Notes: generated by a model from the letters alone, not told the origin. A DNA stretch of 64,000 bases from Siniperca chuatsi (GCF_020085105.1 NC_058063.1:308501-372500), one strand, 5' to 3'; positions 22,895 to 36,430 are shown, numbered from the stretch's first letter. Numbers and translations: made by a program.

Positions 22895-23178
22895 TAGAAC
22901 TACGACTACTACTACTAAGTCTTTACTACTACAACAGTATTTACTACTACTGCTACTGCTACAGTCTTTACTACTACTACTACACTATTTACTACTACTG
23001 ATACTGCTACTACTACTACAGTCATTAATACTGCTGGTACTACTACCACTTCTGCAGTCTTTACTACTACTACTACTACTGCTACTACTAATACTACTAG
23101 TCTTTACTACTACTACTACTGCTGCTACTACTAATACTACTAGTCTTTACTACTCCAATTATTACTACTACAGTCTAT
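22895..23178. repeat. Composite ACT array, block 2
   Basis: ACT triplets punctuated by CAGTCTTTA and TAGTCTTTA. Ends at a Penelope-type terminal sequence. Confidence 0.9.
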
Positions 23179-23184
23179 ATAAGA

Positions 23185-23970
23185 CGGTGTAGTCCCTCAT
23201 TCGTCCAGGAATGTTCTATCGTAGAAAAGGTTTCAGTCGTAGTCATCTGGACACTGTTTTCAGAATCAAGACGTTTCGGCTCCCATCCGGAAGTCATTCT
23301 CAATTGTGAAAAAATTGGACGGGAACTGGAAATTTAAGATAATCTGAGTTACATAAGCCCTGCCCTCAGGAGGGAATCTGCCTGAGTATCTGTTAATAGC
23401 TAGTTTCACCTGAAACTGACCTAATAGTTTCAAGATGGCCCAGTGATCGGTAATCAGGCCTATTGTTCTCTGGCTGCATCTACTTCATCACTGTTAAGTG
23501 CCTGATTAGCATGTGATAGGCGTGACCAAGGTGATAATACACTCTGATAGACTTTGGGCAGATTAAATCTCAGACCACCATTTCTGTTCAAAGAGGGGTT
23601 CTCTTTCTTCACAAAAATGGCTTCCTTGACGCCCCGTTCAAACCAACTCTTCTCTCTACTAAGAATCTTCACCTCGCTGTCTTCAAATGTGTGGTTTGTA
23701 GCTTTTAAATGCAAATGCACAGCGCTCTGTAATCCTGAGTTAGAGTGTCGTCTGTGCTGATAAAGTCTTTTGTGAAGTGGCTGTTTGGTTTCGCCTATGT
23801 ACCGTTCTTTGCAGTTTTCCTCACTGCACTGAATGGAGTAGACAACATTGCTCTGTTTTTGTGTGGGTAACTTGTCCTTAGGGTGAACGAATTTCTGTCT
23901 ATGGGAGCCGAAACGTCTTGATTCTAAAAACAGTGTCCAGATGACTACGACTGGAACCTTTTCTACGACT
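23185..23970 (-). mobile_element. Penelope-like element with an open GIY-YIG domain and inverted flanks
   Basis: On the minus strand, 23903-23460 stays open for about 147 codons. It contains NVVYSIQC...ERYIGET (GIY-YIG core), LYQHRRHSNSGLQ, the FEDSEVKIL...WFERGVKEA segment and GGLRFNLPKVY, which together are the C-terminal endonuclease of a Penelope-like retroelement. The reverse transcriptase is missing. Sequences of about 70 bases (23207-23280 and 23905-23970) are inverted copies of each other and flank the coding part. The element sits between ACT array blocks. Confidence 0.75.
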
Positions 23971-24330
23971 ACAGTCTATACTTCTACTACTACTGCTACT
24001 ACTAATACTACTAGTCTTTACTACTCCAATTATTACTACTACAGTCTATACTACGACTACTACTACTATTACTACTACTACTACTACAGTCTTTAATACT
24101 CCTACACTCATTACAACTACTACTACAGTCTTTACTACTACTTCTACGACAGACTTTAATACTACTACTACTCCTATACTTATTACAACTACGACTACTA
24201 CAGTCTTTACTACTACTACTGCCACTATTACAGTCTTTACTATTACTACTACTACTACAGTCTTTACTACAACAACTAATACTACTCCTACAGTTTTTAT
24301 TACTACTACTACTACTACAGTACTGCAGTG
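23966..24330. repeat. Composite ACT array, block 3
   Basis: ACT/CAGTCTTTA array. Three nearly regular ACTCCTACA...TTACAACTAC variants occur inside it. Confidence 0.9.
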
Positions 24331-24334
24331 TTTA

Positions 24335-24900
24335 GTAGTAGTATTTGCAATGCAATGCATTTGAGCTTTAAGATTTTACAGTCATTTCATTTCAGACTTC
24401 TTTTCAGCAGTGTTTTGCAAAATCATTTCAACTTTCAGCATTCCCACGCATTTTCAGCAGGAAATGCAATTTTTCTAGTTTTTCTTATTCTTCCATAGGT
24501 TTTTTGCAACATTTCAACTCCTGCATACTTTCAGCTACAAAAACCATTCAACTATCAAAATGTACAGCTCTTTAAGGACATTTACGTTTGTAATTTTATT
24601 TTATATACCTTTAATACTTAAAGTATTAAATAAATATTAAGCTTTTTTTAACACATTTTTAGAATGTAAATCAATGGAGCAATCCTCAAATCCGCTTCAA
24701 ACATACTCCTACTTGGAAATGCTACTACTTTTGCATACTTTCACCTACAGACGTCACTTGAACTTTAAACTGGTCACAAGACTTTCAACAACTTGTATTC
24801 AGCTTTTTGATATGTTTTACAGTTTTTAAATGATCACAGTTTAAGTTGTATGCTTTTTTCAGTCCTTTTCTGAGTTTATAATGGGTGTGTATTGGGTTAG
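24335..24900. repeat. Dispersed repeat of unknown class
   Basis: The stretch with TGCATACTTTCAGCTACA and CAGCTCTTTAAGGACATTTA near 24525-24590 recurs, diverged, at 42195-42262 beside the other end of the array. Ends and class were not determined. Confidence 0.5.
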
Positions 24901-24929
24901 CTAGAGTGGATGACATCATCGCTGGGGGG

Positions 24930-25166
24930 GGGCACAATGCAAATTCCAGAATAGAATTTTAAAATAATAAAATGTAATGGTAGTGGTAATATTAATATCA
25001 ATAAAGTAATAATAATAGGAATGATACTGATCGGAATAATTTATTTATTACTAATAATAGTAATAAGACTAATAATTACAATTGTAGTAGCAGTTGTCAA
25101 GCAGGAACACAGGGGCAGCAGTTTGCCCACAATAACAGATCCAGACTCTGCAGCTCCAGAGGCAGC
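24930..25166. mobile_element. Fragment of a dispersed fish repeat (LINE-associated)
   Basis: The AATAATAATAGGAATGATA...ACAATTGTAGTAG...GAGCAGGAACAC...CAGACTCTGCAGCTCC block recurs at 49505-49665, and its first part at 19926-20005. The end merges into the ACT array. Confidence 0.55.
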
Positions 25167-28100
25167 AACAACTAACACTACTACAGCTACTACTATTACT
25201 AGTAAAGTATTTACTACAACTACTGCTGCTAATGCTAACACTTCTACTACTACAACTACTACTAAAGTATATATTACTACTACTGCTGCTACTACTACAT
25301 TCTTTAGTACTACTACTGCTGCAGTCTTTACTGGTACTACTATTACTACTACTACTACAAACTTTACTACTACTTCTAAATTCTTTACTACTACTACTAC
25401 TACTACTGCTACTACTAACACTACTACTACTTCTACTACTACTACTGTCTTTACTGCTACTACTACTACCACAGTCTTTACTTCTACCACTACTACAACA
25501 GTATTTACTACTACTACTACTGCTACTACTAACAAAACTACTACTACAACTACTATAGCCTTTAATACTACTACTACTACTACAGTCTTTCCTAATACTA
25601 CTACTACTGCTACTACAAACACTACCACTACTACTACTACAACTACTGCTACTACAGTCTTTACTACTACTACTACTACTTCTACTACAGTATTTTTTAT
25701 TATTATTGTTGCAACTATTAAAACTACTACTGTTACTACTATTACTACTATAGTATTTACTACTACTACCTCTGCTACTACTAATACTACTACCACTACT
25801 ACTACAGTGTATACTACTACCACTACTACTACTACTACTGTAGTCTTTACAACAACAACTACTACTACTTTAGTCTTTACAACAACAATAACAACAACAA
25901 CAACTACTACTGCTACTACTACTACTACAGTATTTACTACTACCACTACTGCTACCACTACAACTACTGCAGGCTTTACAACAGCAACAAATACTACTAC
26001 TACTACAGTCTTTACTACTACTAACACAATTTTTACTAACACTACGGCTACAGTCTTTACCGCTACTACTACTACTATAAACTTTACTACTACTGCTGCA
26101 GTCGTTACTACTACTACTACTACTACTATTGCAACTACTACTACTACTACAGTCTTTACTATTAGTACTATCATCAAAACTACTACAACTATTGCTACAA
26201 TTACTACAATGTTTAGTACTGCGACTACTGCTGCTAAAACTACTACTACTACTATTACTATTAGAGTCTTTACTACAACTACTACAGTCTTAACGACTAC
26301 TGCTACAACTACTACAGTCTTTACAACTACTACAACTACTACAGTGTTTAGTACTGCAACTACTGCTACTATTACTACTACTACTACTACAGTCTTTACT
26401 ACTACTACTGCTACTACTACTACTACGACTACTACTAAAGTCTTTACTTATTCTGCTACTACTACTACTAGAGTCTTTACTATTACTACTACTACTACAA
26501 TCTTTACTGCAACTACTACAGTCTTTACTGCATCTGCTACTACTATTACTACTACTACTACAGTCTTTACTACAACTACTACCGTCTTTACGACTACTGC
26601 TACAACTACTACAGTCTTTACTACAACTACTATAGTCTTTATGACTACTGCTACAACTACTACAGTCTTTACTACTACCACTGCTACTACTAATACTACT
26701 ATAGTCTTTCCTAGTACCACTGCAGTCTTTAATACTACTGCTATTACTACTACTGCTACTTTTTACTACTACTACTACTACTACTGTCCTTACTACTACT
26801 ACGACTACTACAGTCTTTACTACTACAACTGCTACTACTACAAATACTACTACTACTACAACTAGTGCTACAGTCTTTAATATTACTACTACTGCTAATA
26901 CTAACAAAACTACTACTACTACAACTACTTTAGCCTTTACTACTACTACTACAGTCTTTCCTACTACTACTACTACTGCTACTACAAACACTACTACTAC
27001 TAATACTACTACTACTACAGTTTTTACTACTATTATTGTTGCAACTAATAAAACTACTACTGCTACTACTATTATTACTATAGTATTTACTACTAATACA
27101 CTGCTACTACTAACACTTCTACTACTACAACTGCTTCTACAGTTGTTACTACTACTACTACTGCTACTACTAACACTACTGCTACTACTAACATTACTAC
27201 TGCTGTATATACTACTACTACTACTACTACCACTACTACAGTAGTCTTTACAACAACAACTACTACTACTGTATTCTTTCAACAACGACAACAACAACTA
27301 TTACTACTACTGCTACTAGTAACACTACTACTACTACTACCACTACTACTGCTGTATATACTACTACTACTACTACCACTACTACTACAGTAGTCTTTAA
27401 AACAACAACTACTACAACTACTGTATTCTTTCAACAACGACAACAACAACTATTACTACTACTGCTACTACTACTACAGTGTTTACTACTAATACTACTA
27501 CTGTTACCACTACTACTACTCTAATCGTTGCAACAACACCAAATACTACTACTACTTCTACTACTACTACAGTCTTTACCACTACTAATACAATCTTTAC
27601 TACTACTAGGGCTAAATAATTTTCTGCTACTACTACTAGTATAACCTTTACTACTACTACTGCAGTCTTTACTACTACTACTATTGCAACTACCACTACT
27701 ACTACCACAACTGTCATTACTACCACTACAGTCTTTACAACTACTGCTACAATTACTACAATGTTTAGTACTGCGACTACTTCTACTAAAACTACTGCTA
27801 CTACTACTACTACAGTCTTTACTATGACTACTACAGTCTTTACTACTACTACTACTACTAATACAGTCTTTACTGTTACTACTACAGTCTTTACTGCTTC
27901 TGCTACAACTACATCCACTACTACTACTGCAGTCTTTACAACAACTGTTACTACTTCTTCTAGTTCTACTACTTCTACAGTATTTACTACTATTACTATA
28001 GTCTACTCTACTACTACTACTACTGCAGTCTCTGCTGATACTACTACTACAGTCTTTACTTCTACTAATACAGTCTTTACTGCTACTACTACTAGTATAA

Positions 28101-28345
28101 TCTTTACTATTACTGCTGCAGTCTTTACTACTACTAATATTGCAACTACTACTACTACTACTGCAGTCTTTACCACTACTACTATTACTACTACTGCTAC
28201 AATATTTACTACTACTACTACCACTACTGTCATTACTACTATCACAATCTTTACAACTACTGCTACAATTACTTTGTAGCAGTAATTACAATGTTTAATG
28301 CTGCGACTACGGCTACTAAAACTACTGCTACTACTACTAGGAAAG
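25167..28345. repeat. Composite ACT array, block 4 (largest uninterrupted early block)
   Basis: More than 3 kb of ACT triplets with CAGTCTTTA inserted roughly every 20-60 bases, plus variant triplets (GCT, ATT, TCT, AAT) and ACA/ACAACA patches. The 9-mer keeps triplet phase. Local duplications are visible, for example a TTTCAACAACGACAACAACA segment at about 27277 and 27428. Long Thr-rich and Val-rich frames here arise because GTC TTT plus ACT, or GTA on the other strand, never makes a stop. Confidence 0.95.
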
Positions 28346-30005
28346 AGGAAAGTCTTAAGCCTACTCTTAAATATGGAGATGGTGTCTGCCTCCCAAACCT
28401 AAATTGGGACTTGATTCCACAGAAGAGAAGCTTGATAATTGAAGGCTCTGGCTCCCATTCTGCTTTTGGAGACTCTAGGAACCACAAGTAACCCTGCATC
28501 CTGGGAGCTTAGTGTTCTAGTCGGGTAATATGGTATTATGAGATCTTTAAGATATGATGATGCCTGACCATTAAGTGCTTTGAAGGTGAGGAGAAGGATT
28601 CTAAATTCTATTCTAAATTTTACAGGGAGCCAGTGCAGAGAAGCTAATATTGGAGAGATATGATCTCTTTTCCTAGTTTTTGTCAGTACACGAGCCGCAG
28701 CATTCTGGATCAACTGGAGAGTCTTAAGGGACTTATTCGGGCAACCGGATAATGAGGAATTGCAGTAGTCCAGCCTAGAAGTAATAAATGCATGGACTAA
28801 TTTTTCGGCATCATTTTGAGACACGATGTGCCTGATTTTTTAAATATTAAGTAGGTGAAAAAAGGCAGTCCTTGAAGTTTGTTTCATGTGGGAGTTAAAG
28901 GATAAATCCTTATCAAAGATAACTCCGAGGTGCCTTACAGTGCTGCTGGAGGCCAGGGCAATGCCATTTAGAGTAACTATATCTTTAGATAATTTGTCTC
29001 AGAGGTGTTTGGGACCAAGTACAATAACTTCAGTTTTGTCAGAGTTTAACATCAGAAAGTTGCAGGTCATCCAGGTCTCTAACTGGTTAGTTTCATCTGG
29101 CTTGATCAATAGATATAATTGGGTATCATCTGCATACCAATGAAAGTTTATGGAGTGCTTCCTAATAATACTGCCTAGAGGAAGCATATATAAGGTGAAT
29201 AGAATTGGTCCAAGCACAGAACCTTATGGAACTCCGTGACTAACTTTGGTATGCACGGAGGACTCACCGTTAACATGTACAAACTGATCTGATAGATAGG
29301 ATTTAAACCAGCTGAGTGCGGTTCCTTTAATGCCAATTACATGTTCCAGTCTCTGTAATAGGATGTGATGGTCAATGGTGTTGAATGCAGCACTAAGATC
29401 TAACAAGACAAGTACAGAGACAAGTCCATTGTCTGATGCAATTAAAAGGTCATTTGTAATTTTCACCATTGCTATCTCTGTGAGATGATGCACTCTAAAC
29501 CCTGACTGAAAATCCTCAAATAAACTATTGTTATTTAGAAAGTCACACAACTGATTGGCGACTGCTTTCTCAAGGATCTTAGAAAGAAAGGGAAGGTTAG
29601 ATATAGGTCTATAGTTGGCTAAAACCCCAGGATCAAAAGTGGGCTTTTTAAGAAGCGGTTTTATTACAGCTACTTTAAAGGATTGTGGTACATAGCCTGT
29701 TAATAAAGACAGATTGATCATATCCAGTAAAGAAGTGCTAATTAAGGGTAAAACGTCTTTAAGCAGCCTGGTTGGAATGGGGTCTAAGAGACAGGTTGAT
29801 GGCTTAGATGAATTAATCGTCGAAGTCAGCTGAAGAAGGTTGACAGGAGCAAAGCAGCCAAAACACTCATCAGGCTCTACAGCTGTTTCCAATGTTCCTG
29901 TGTTTGAAGACAAGTCGGCACCGGTTAAAGGCAGTATTTGATGATTTTTTTCTCTAATAGTTAAAATTTTATCATTAAAGAAGCTCATGAAGTCGTTGCT
30001 ACTGA
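28346..30005 (-). mobile_element. 5'-truncated LINE (L2/Rex1-like) with most of its RT
   Basis: Minus strand. Pieces at 30174-29224, 29217-28999 and 28824-28399 follow one another through the reverse transcriptase: [43 protein letters not shown] then [14 protein letters not shown], and the catalytic YADD box ([12 protein letters not shown] near 29130). A C-terminal region with SRLDYCNSSLSG follows. Frameshifts separate the pieces. The 5' end is cut at about 30005, where a gypsy gag begins in the opposite direction. It lies inside the ACT region. Confidence 0.85.
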
Positions 30006-31602
30006 GAGCTATCTGGCCACAATGGACCCAGCAGACACAAACCCGGAAGTAGCGCCATTCCACCAAGCGCTCACCATCCAAGGGATTCTCCTCGGGCAAC
30101 ACAAACAGGTTATCCGGGCACTCTCTGACAGCAACCAGGTCCTGGTTACCCAGATCACACAACTCACACACCAAGTTTCCAGGCTAACCACCCAGCTCTC
30201 AGCTCCGGTCCTTCTCGCCGACCATTCCTGCTAACACACCGTCATCGACAGCACTGCGAGACTCCTACACTTCGGATCCGGACCCCTCACAGGGGACGTT
30301 TCAAGGTGAAGGGGTTTTCTGCTGCATTGTTCCCTCGTTTTTTGCCAGCGTCCAGTGACATTCGCCTCCGACCAATCCAAGGTAAACTATATTGTGGGGT
30401 TACTCCGGGGAAGAGCGTTGGCCTGGGCTGAGGCTATGCACGCTAGCCAACTCCTTTCATCATTTTCCTTGCCGGAGTTTCTAGAAAAGATGAGGAGCGT
30501 CTTTGATCACCCAGACGGCACTGGAAATGCCAGAGGGTGACTGTTACGGATCAGCCAGGGAACCGGGAGCGTGGCAGATTACGCGGTGGAATTCCATACA
30601 CTAGCAGCCGACTCGGGATGGAATGAGAAAGCATTGATCAGTGCTTTTCAACCAGGACTCAGTGAGCAAATGAAGGAGCGCACCAGCCGTTCCCTCACTC
30701 AGCAGTCACGCAACCCGGCTTCTCTTCCTCACGCAAGACCGGGGACCCAAGCCCAGACTACGAGGTCACGTCGCAACCTCCGGCACTTCCTGAAGCCGAG
30801 CCTATGCAGCTCGCCCTGCCGTTGCCACCACACCATCCCTATGACTGCGCCATAGACCTCATCCCTGACTCCACCCTTCGATCACCTGTGCACCTGTCAT
30901 CAATTATCATCAGTCTCCACAGCATAAAGACCAGGCTCTTCCTCATCTCCAGTGCCAGATCGTCTCAGCATACCTGTACGAGCATACGTAACGGCTCCAC
31001 GCTCGACACAGCTAAGTACTGTTGTAGCTCTGTCTAGTAATCTTGTTTTTTGTGAACTCTGGTTTGCTTCTGCCGCAGACATCCCTCTCGCCGGTGATCA
31101 CAGCCACATCACCTCACGGATTTCTGCCAAACTGTTCGCCCGTCTTGTTCCGGCTCTGCCAGCAAACCAGCAGTCTCCTTGTTCTGCCAGCTAACCCGCA
31201 GTCTCTCTGCTCTTCCAGCTAACCAGCGTTCCCCCTGCTCTGCTAGCTAACCAGCGGTCCCCCTGCTCTGCTAGCTAACCAGCAGTTCCCTGCTCTGCCA
31301 GCTAACCAGCGGTCTCCACGCTCTGCCCGCTAACCAGCGGTCTCCTCGGCTCCACCTGCGACACCCCCAGTGCCACTCGGAGCCAGCTCACGCCGCTCTA
31401 CGGATCTGTTGCCGGCCTCACATCACCACCCTCCGCTCTTGGTTCTGTGCAGTCCGTCCAGGATTGGGATCACGGCTTCCTCAAGAGCTGTAGTGGACAG
31501 CTCTGGTTACTCCCTCAAGAAAAGACTGTTTGAATAAATACTGACTTATCTCCTTACTCCTGGTATTCTGCATTTGTGGGTTCTGGTTTGTACATTACGA
31601 CA
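30006..31602 (+). mobile_element. Internally deleted Ty3/gypsy element: gag, pol stub, 3' LTR
   Basis: Plus strand. A gag starts at 30022 (MDPADTNPE) with a heptad-rich segment, then, in other frames, LRGRALAWAEAMHASQLLS and SVADYAVEFHTLAADSGWNE, which are gypsy gag landmarks. Near 30805-30855 the frame reads PPHHPYDCAIDLIPD, the segment before the RT in pol, so protease and gag end are mostly deleted. The RT core and everything after it are missing too. An LTR follows, with AATAAA at 31533 and an end near ACGACA at 31602. No 5' LTR is present. Confidence 0.75.
31165..31345 (+). repeat. Minisatellite within the gypsy LTR
   Basis: About six imperfect copies of a 28-29 base unit (CTCTGCCAGCTAACCAGCGG-type core). 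Expanded repeats inside the LTR suggest slippage after insertion or a subfamily feature. Confidence 0.75.
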
Positions 31603-31840
31603 CTACTACTACTACTACATTCTTTACTACTACTACTACTACTTCTGCTATTAGAGTCTTTACTACTAATACTATTACTACTACAGTCATTACTGCTACT
31701 ACTACTGCTACCACTACTACAACTGCATTCTTTAAAGCAACAACAACTACTACTACTAATACTAATAATACTACTACTACAATCTTTAGTACTACAACTG
31801 CAGTATTTAATAATTCTATTGCTACAACACTCTTTACTAC
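31603..31840. repeat. Composite ACT array, block 5
   Basis: ACT triplets with CAGTCATTA and GTCTTTA variants between the gypsy LTR and an ORF1-only LINE copy. Confidence 0.9.
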
Positions 31841-31842
31841 TT

Positions 31843-32418
31843 CTTCTTCTTCTGTTGAGTTTTATGGCAGTTGGCATCCATAATTGTGCATTACCACCAC
31901 CTACTGGATTTTAACAGCTTCACAGTGTAAACTATTTACAGTGTCCACCCAAAGTGATCCCATGCCATAATCCATTCTATAACCCAGACCCAATTGGCTG
32001 AGTTGGTGCAAATCCTTCCCTCAATGTAACATCTAGATCTTCTCCAGATATGTCCACAACATTCAAGAATCTTCTTGCAGCGTCCAGCACCATATTAATC
32101 CTTTCCGACTTCCCCTTTATTTCAGCCACACAATTTATAACCATGGCAATAAATGCCAGAAATCGTTTCTTGTCCATACTGATGCTCTGATCATCTCCAT
32201 TTCCTTTCATCTCCTTTTCCTTTTGCATTGACACATTTCACCATTTCTCTCCATACTCTTAGCAGCTTCAGCATATGACAATCCCTTTTCTGCTCTGATC
32301 CTATTCATTTTTAGTTCCTTAATTCTTTTTGGACACTGTGCTGATCCTGTATGGTGATTTCCTTCACAGTGCAGGCACTTTGCTTGCTCTTTCTCCATTT
32401 TGCACTTCTCCACATTAC
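31843..32418 (-). mobile_element. Second ORF1-only LINE relic (Nimb/I-clade type), 5'-truncated
   Basis: Nearly the same sequence as the 3' half of the copy at 6414-7900. ORF1 C-terminus is in frames 32413-32207 and 32234-31977, ending in PIGSGL and stop, then the 3' UTR and a (GAA)n tail at 31843-31855. Upstream it breaks off at 32418 in the middle of the Cys-rich region, directly into ACT repeats. Confidence 0.7.
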
Positions 32419-32798
32419 AGTAGTTTTTACTACTGTTGCTACTACAATGTATACTACTACTTCTACTACCACTACTACTACTGCAGTCTTTACATAAACA
32501 ACTACTACTGCAGTAATAACATCAAAAACAACAACTACTACTACTGCTACTAATACTACTACTATTGCTTCAGTCTTTACTACTACTACAGCCTTTACTA
32601 CTTTTTCTACTGTCTTTACCACTATTACTACTGTCTTGTAGGCAAATACTACTACTACTACTGCTGCTACAAATAACACAACTATTACTAATGCTACTAC
32701 AATCATTACAACAACTACTACTACAGTGTTTAGTACTAATGCTACTCCTGCAGTCTATACTACTACTAATACAGTCTTGATTACTACTACTACTGACA
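32418..32798. repeat. Composite ACT array, block 6
   Basis: ACT array with ACAACA patches. A segment including GTCTTGTAGGCAAATAC (32632) recurs at 34526 in block 7. Confidence 0.9.
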
Positions 32799-32804
32799 TT
32801 AAGA

Positions 32805-32982
32805 GGGTGTAGTCCCTCATTCGTCCAGGAGTGTTCTATAGTAGAAAAGGTTTCAGTTGTAGTCATCTGGACAGTGTTTTCAGAATCAAGACGTTTCAGC
32901 TCCCATCCGGAAGGGAGCCAAAACGTCTTGATTCTAAAAACAGTGTCCAGATGACTACGACTGAAACCTTTTCTACGATACT
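32805..32982. mobile_element. Empty foldback made of two Penelope-type end sequences
   Basis: Two inverted copies, 32832-32903 and 32912-32981, of the sequence that flanks the Penelope-like element at 23185-23970 (AGAAAAGGTTTCAG...CAAGACGTTT). They are separated by only a few bases, so the whole thing folds on itself and has no coding part. It is flanked by ACT arrays on both sides. Confidence 0.8.
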
Positions 32983-35900
32983 ACTGACATTGTTACTACT
33001 AAAATCTATATTACTACTAATACTACTTCTACTACACTATTTACAACTAATACTTCAGTCTTTACTAATGCTACTACTATTACTTCTACTACCAGTACAG
33101 TCCTTACTACAACAACTTCATTCTTCTCTACTTCTACTACTAAGTATTTACTACTACTACTGTTGCTGCTTCTTACACTATGACTACTACTACTACTGCA
33201 GTGTTTAGTAATGCTGCTACTACTACTACTACCACTAGTACTGGTAATACTGCAGTCTTTAATACTACTACTACTGCTGCAGTCATTACCACTACTACTA
33301 TAGCTACTCCTAGTTTTTACTACTAAAACTACAATCTTTACTACTACTACTACTACAGTCTTTATTACTACGACTACTGAAATCATTACTACTAAAATCT
33401 TTATTACTACTTCTAGGTTTTACTACTACTACTACAATCTTTACTAATCTTTAGTCTACAAAACTTATTACAGTATTGACTACCACTAGTACTACAGTCT
33501 TTACTACAACAACTGCAGTCTTCTCTACTTCTACTAATACTACAGTATTTACTACTACTACTGTTACTTTTTCTTACACTACCACCACTACTTCTACTAC
33601 TACTACAGTTTTAACTAATGCTACAACTACTACTACTAATACCACTACTACTACTGCTACTGCTGCTGTCTTTAATACCACTACTACTACTACTAATACA
33701 GTCTTTACCACTACTACTACATTCTTTATTACTACTGCTACTTAAATCATTACTACTACAATCTTTATTACTACTTGTAGGTTTTACTACTACTACTACA
33801 ATATTTACTACTACTACTACTACAGTAATTACTACCACTACTACTACAGTCTTTACTGAAACTACTACTACAGTGTTTAGTACTGCTACTACTACCAGTA
33901 CTACAGTCTTCACTTCTACTACTACTACTACTCCTACTACAGTCATAACTGCTACTACTACTGCTACCACTGCTAAAACTGAAGTCTTTACAATGACCAC
34001 TACTACTACTACAGTCTTCATTACTATTACTACTACTACTATTACTACTACTACAATATTTAGTATTACTACTGCAGTATTTAATAATTCCATTGCTACT
34101 ACAGTCTTTACTACTGTTGCTACTACTATTACTAATACTACCACTAACAGTGTATACTACTACTTCTACTACCACTACTCCTACTGCAGTCTTTACAACA
34201 ACAACAACTACTACTACTGCAGTCTTTACAACTACTACAACTACTACTGCAGTCAATACATCAATAACAACAACGACTACTGCAGTCTTTACAACTACTA
34301 CAACTACTACTGCAGTCATTACATCAATAACAACAACTACTACTGCTACATAATTAACTACTACTTCTGCTGCTACTACTAACACTACTACTACTAGTAC
34401 TACTACAGTCTTTACAACTACTACTACTACTACAGAATTTAATACTGCTATCACTGCTACTAAAACAACTACTATTGCTTCAGTTTTTACTACAACTTCT
34501 ACAGTCTTTACTACTATTACTGCTGTCTTGTAGGCAAATACTACTACTATTACTACTACCACAGTATTTACTACTACTACTGCTACTACTACTAACACCA
34601 CTAATACTAATACTACTACAGTCATTACTACTACTGCTACTACAGTGTTTATTACTGCTACAATTGCTACTAATACTACTACTATTACTACTAGTACTAT
34701 TGCTGCAGTCTTTACCACTACTACTAATACTACTTCTAGTTTTACTACTACCACAATCTTTACTACTATTACTTCTACTACGACTACTACAGTCTTTACT
34801 GCTACTACTACAGTCTTTACTACTACTACTGTCTTTCATATTACTATCAAAGTCTGTACTACTATTACTGTCTTTACTACTGCTATTGAGCAACAACTAC
34901 TGTCTTTACTACTACTACTGCTACTAGTAACACTACTACGACTACTACTTCTACTACTACTACAGTACTTACTACTACAGTACTTACTACTACGTCTGCT
35001 TCTACTGCAGTCTTTACAACAAAAAATATGACTACTACTACTACTGTATTTACTACTACTACTGCAGTTACTGCACTCACTTACAGCAACAACTACTACT
35101 ACTACTCATACTTCTACGTTCTTTGCTACTACTACAATCTTTACTACCACTGTTTAGTACTACTACTACTACTGCTACTACCAATTCTAGTACTGCAGTC
35201 CTACTACTACTACAGTATTTGCTACTACTACTTTTACTACTTCTAACATTACTACTACTACTACTACTGCTACAAAAGTGTTTAGTAATGCTACTACTAC
35301 TACTACTACCACTGTTACTGCTAGTGCTGCATTCTTTACTACTAATACTGTTACTACCTCTACTATTACTACTACTAGTCTTCACTGCTATTACTATACT
35401 CTTTACTACTACTACTACTACTACTACAGTCTTTACAAATGTTACTAAAGTCTTTACTGCTATTACTACTGCTACTACTACTACTACAGTCATTACTACT
35501 ACTACCACAGTCTTTACTACTATGACTGTCTTTACTTCTACTACTACTACTACTACAGTCTTTACTATTACTACTACCACTGTCTTTACTTCAACTACTA
35601 CACCTATTATTACTACTACTACTACTACAGTCTAAACTACAACTACTCCTACAGTCTTTACTACTACTACTAGTACTCCTCATACTACCACTACTACTTC
35701 AATCTTTCATACTACTACTACAGCTTCAATAGCTACAGTCTTTCCTTCTATTACTGTCCTTACTACTACTACTACTACTTCTATTACTACTGCTACTACT
35801 ACAGTCTTAGCTGCTACCACCGCAGTCTTTACTACTGGTACTATTGTCTTTAAAACTACTACTACTACTATTACTACCACTATTACAAAAGTTTTTACTA

Positions 35901-36430
35901 CTACTACTACTACTACAGACTTTACTACTACTACTACTACTGTCTTTACTACTTCTACTACAATCTTTACTACTACTACTACTACTAACACTACTACTAC
36001 TACAGTATTTACTACTTCTACTGCTGCTACTGCAGTCTTTAAAATAACTACATCTTCTTCTACTACTGCAGACTTTACTATTTTTACTGCTACTACAATC
36101 TTTACTACTGTTGCTACTGCTACTACTACAGCTACAATCTTTACTACTACTTAAGTGTTTACTACTACTACCTACTGCTACTACTATTACTTCTACTGCA
36201 GTCTTTACTACTGTTGCAACTACTACTACTAGTGCTACAATCTTTACTACTACTAAAGTGTTTCATACTACTACTACCACTGCTACTACAATCACTACTA
36301 CTACACTCTTTACTACTACAGCTAATATGACTACTACTTCTGCAGTCTTTGCAACAACAAGTACTACTACTACTACTACAACAGTCTTTTATAAAATACC
36401 ACTTCTACTACTACCACACGCACTACTACT
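32983..36430. repeat. Composite ACT array, block 7 (longest block)
   Basis: About 3.4 kb of ACT triplets with CAGTCTTTA. An internal duplication with ACATCAATAACAACAAC occurs twice at about 34258 and 34321. Every long open frame here (Ser, Val, Leu, Thr or Tyr rich) is low complexity. Confidence 0.95.

Noticed and set aside
25041-26177. 378-codon Val-rich frame on the minus strand as a membrane protein
   Set aside because: GTA codons from the complementary strand of the same array produce it. Apparent hydrophobicity has no coding support.
25021-26865. 614-codon Thr/Val/Phe-rich open frame as a mucin-like gene
   Set aside because: It is simply the ACT/CAGTCTTTA array read in one frame. Other frames are open too, no splice or promoter signals are seen, and the start lies in a dispersed repeat.
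33618-34382. 254-codon Leu/Thr/Tyr frame and overlapping Ser/Val frames
   Set aside because: Low-complexity artefacts of array block 7.
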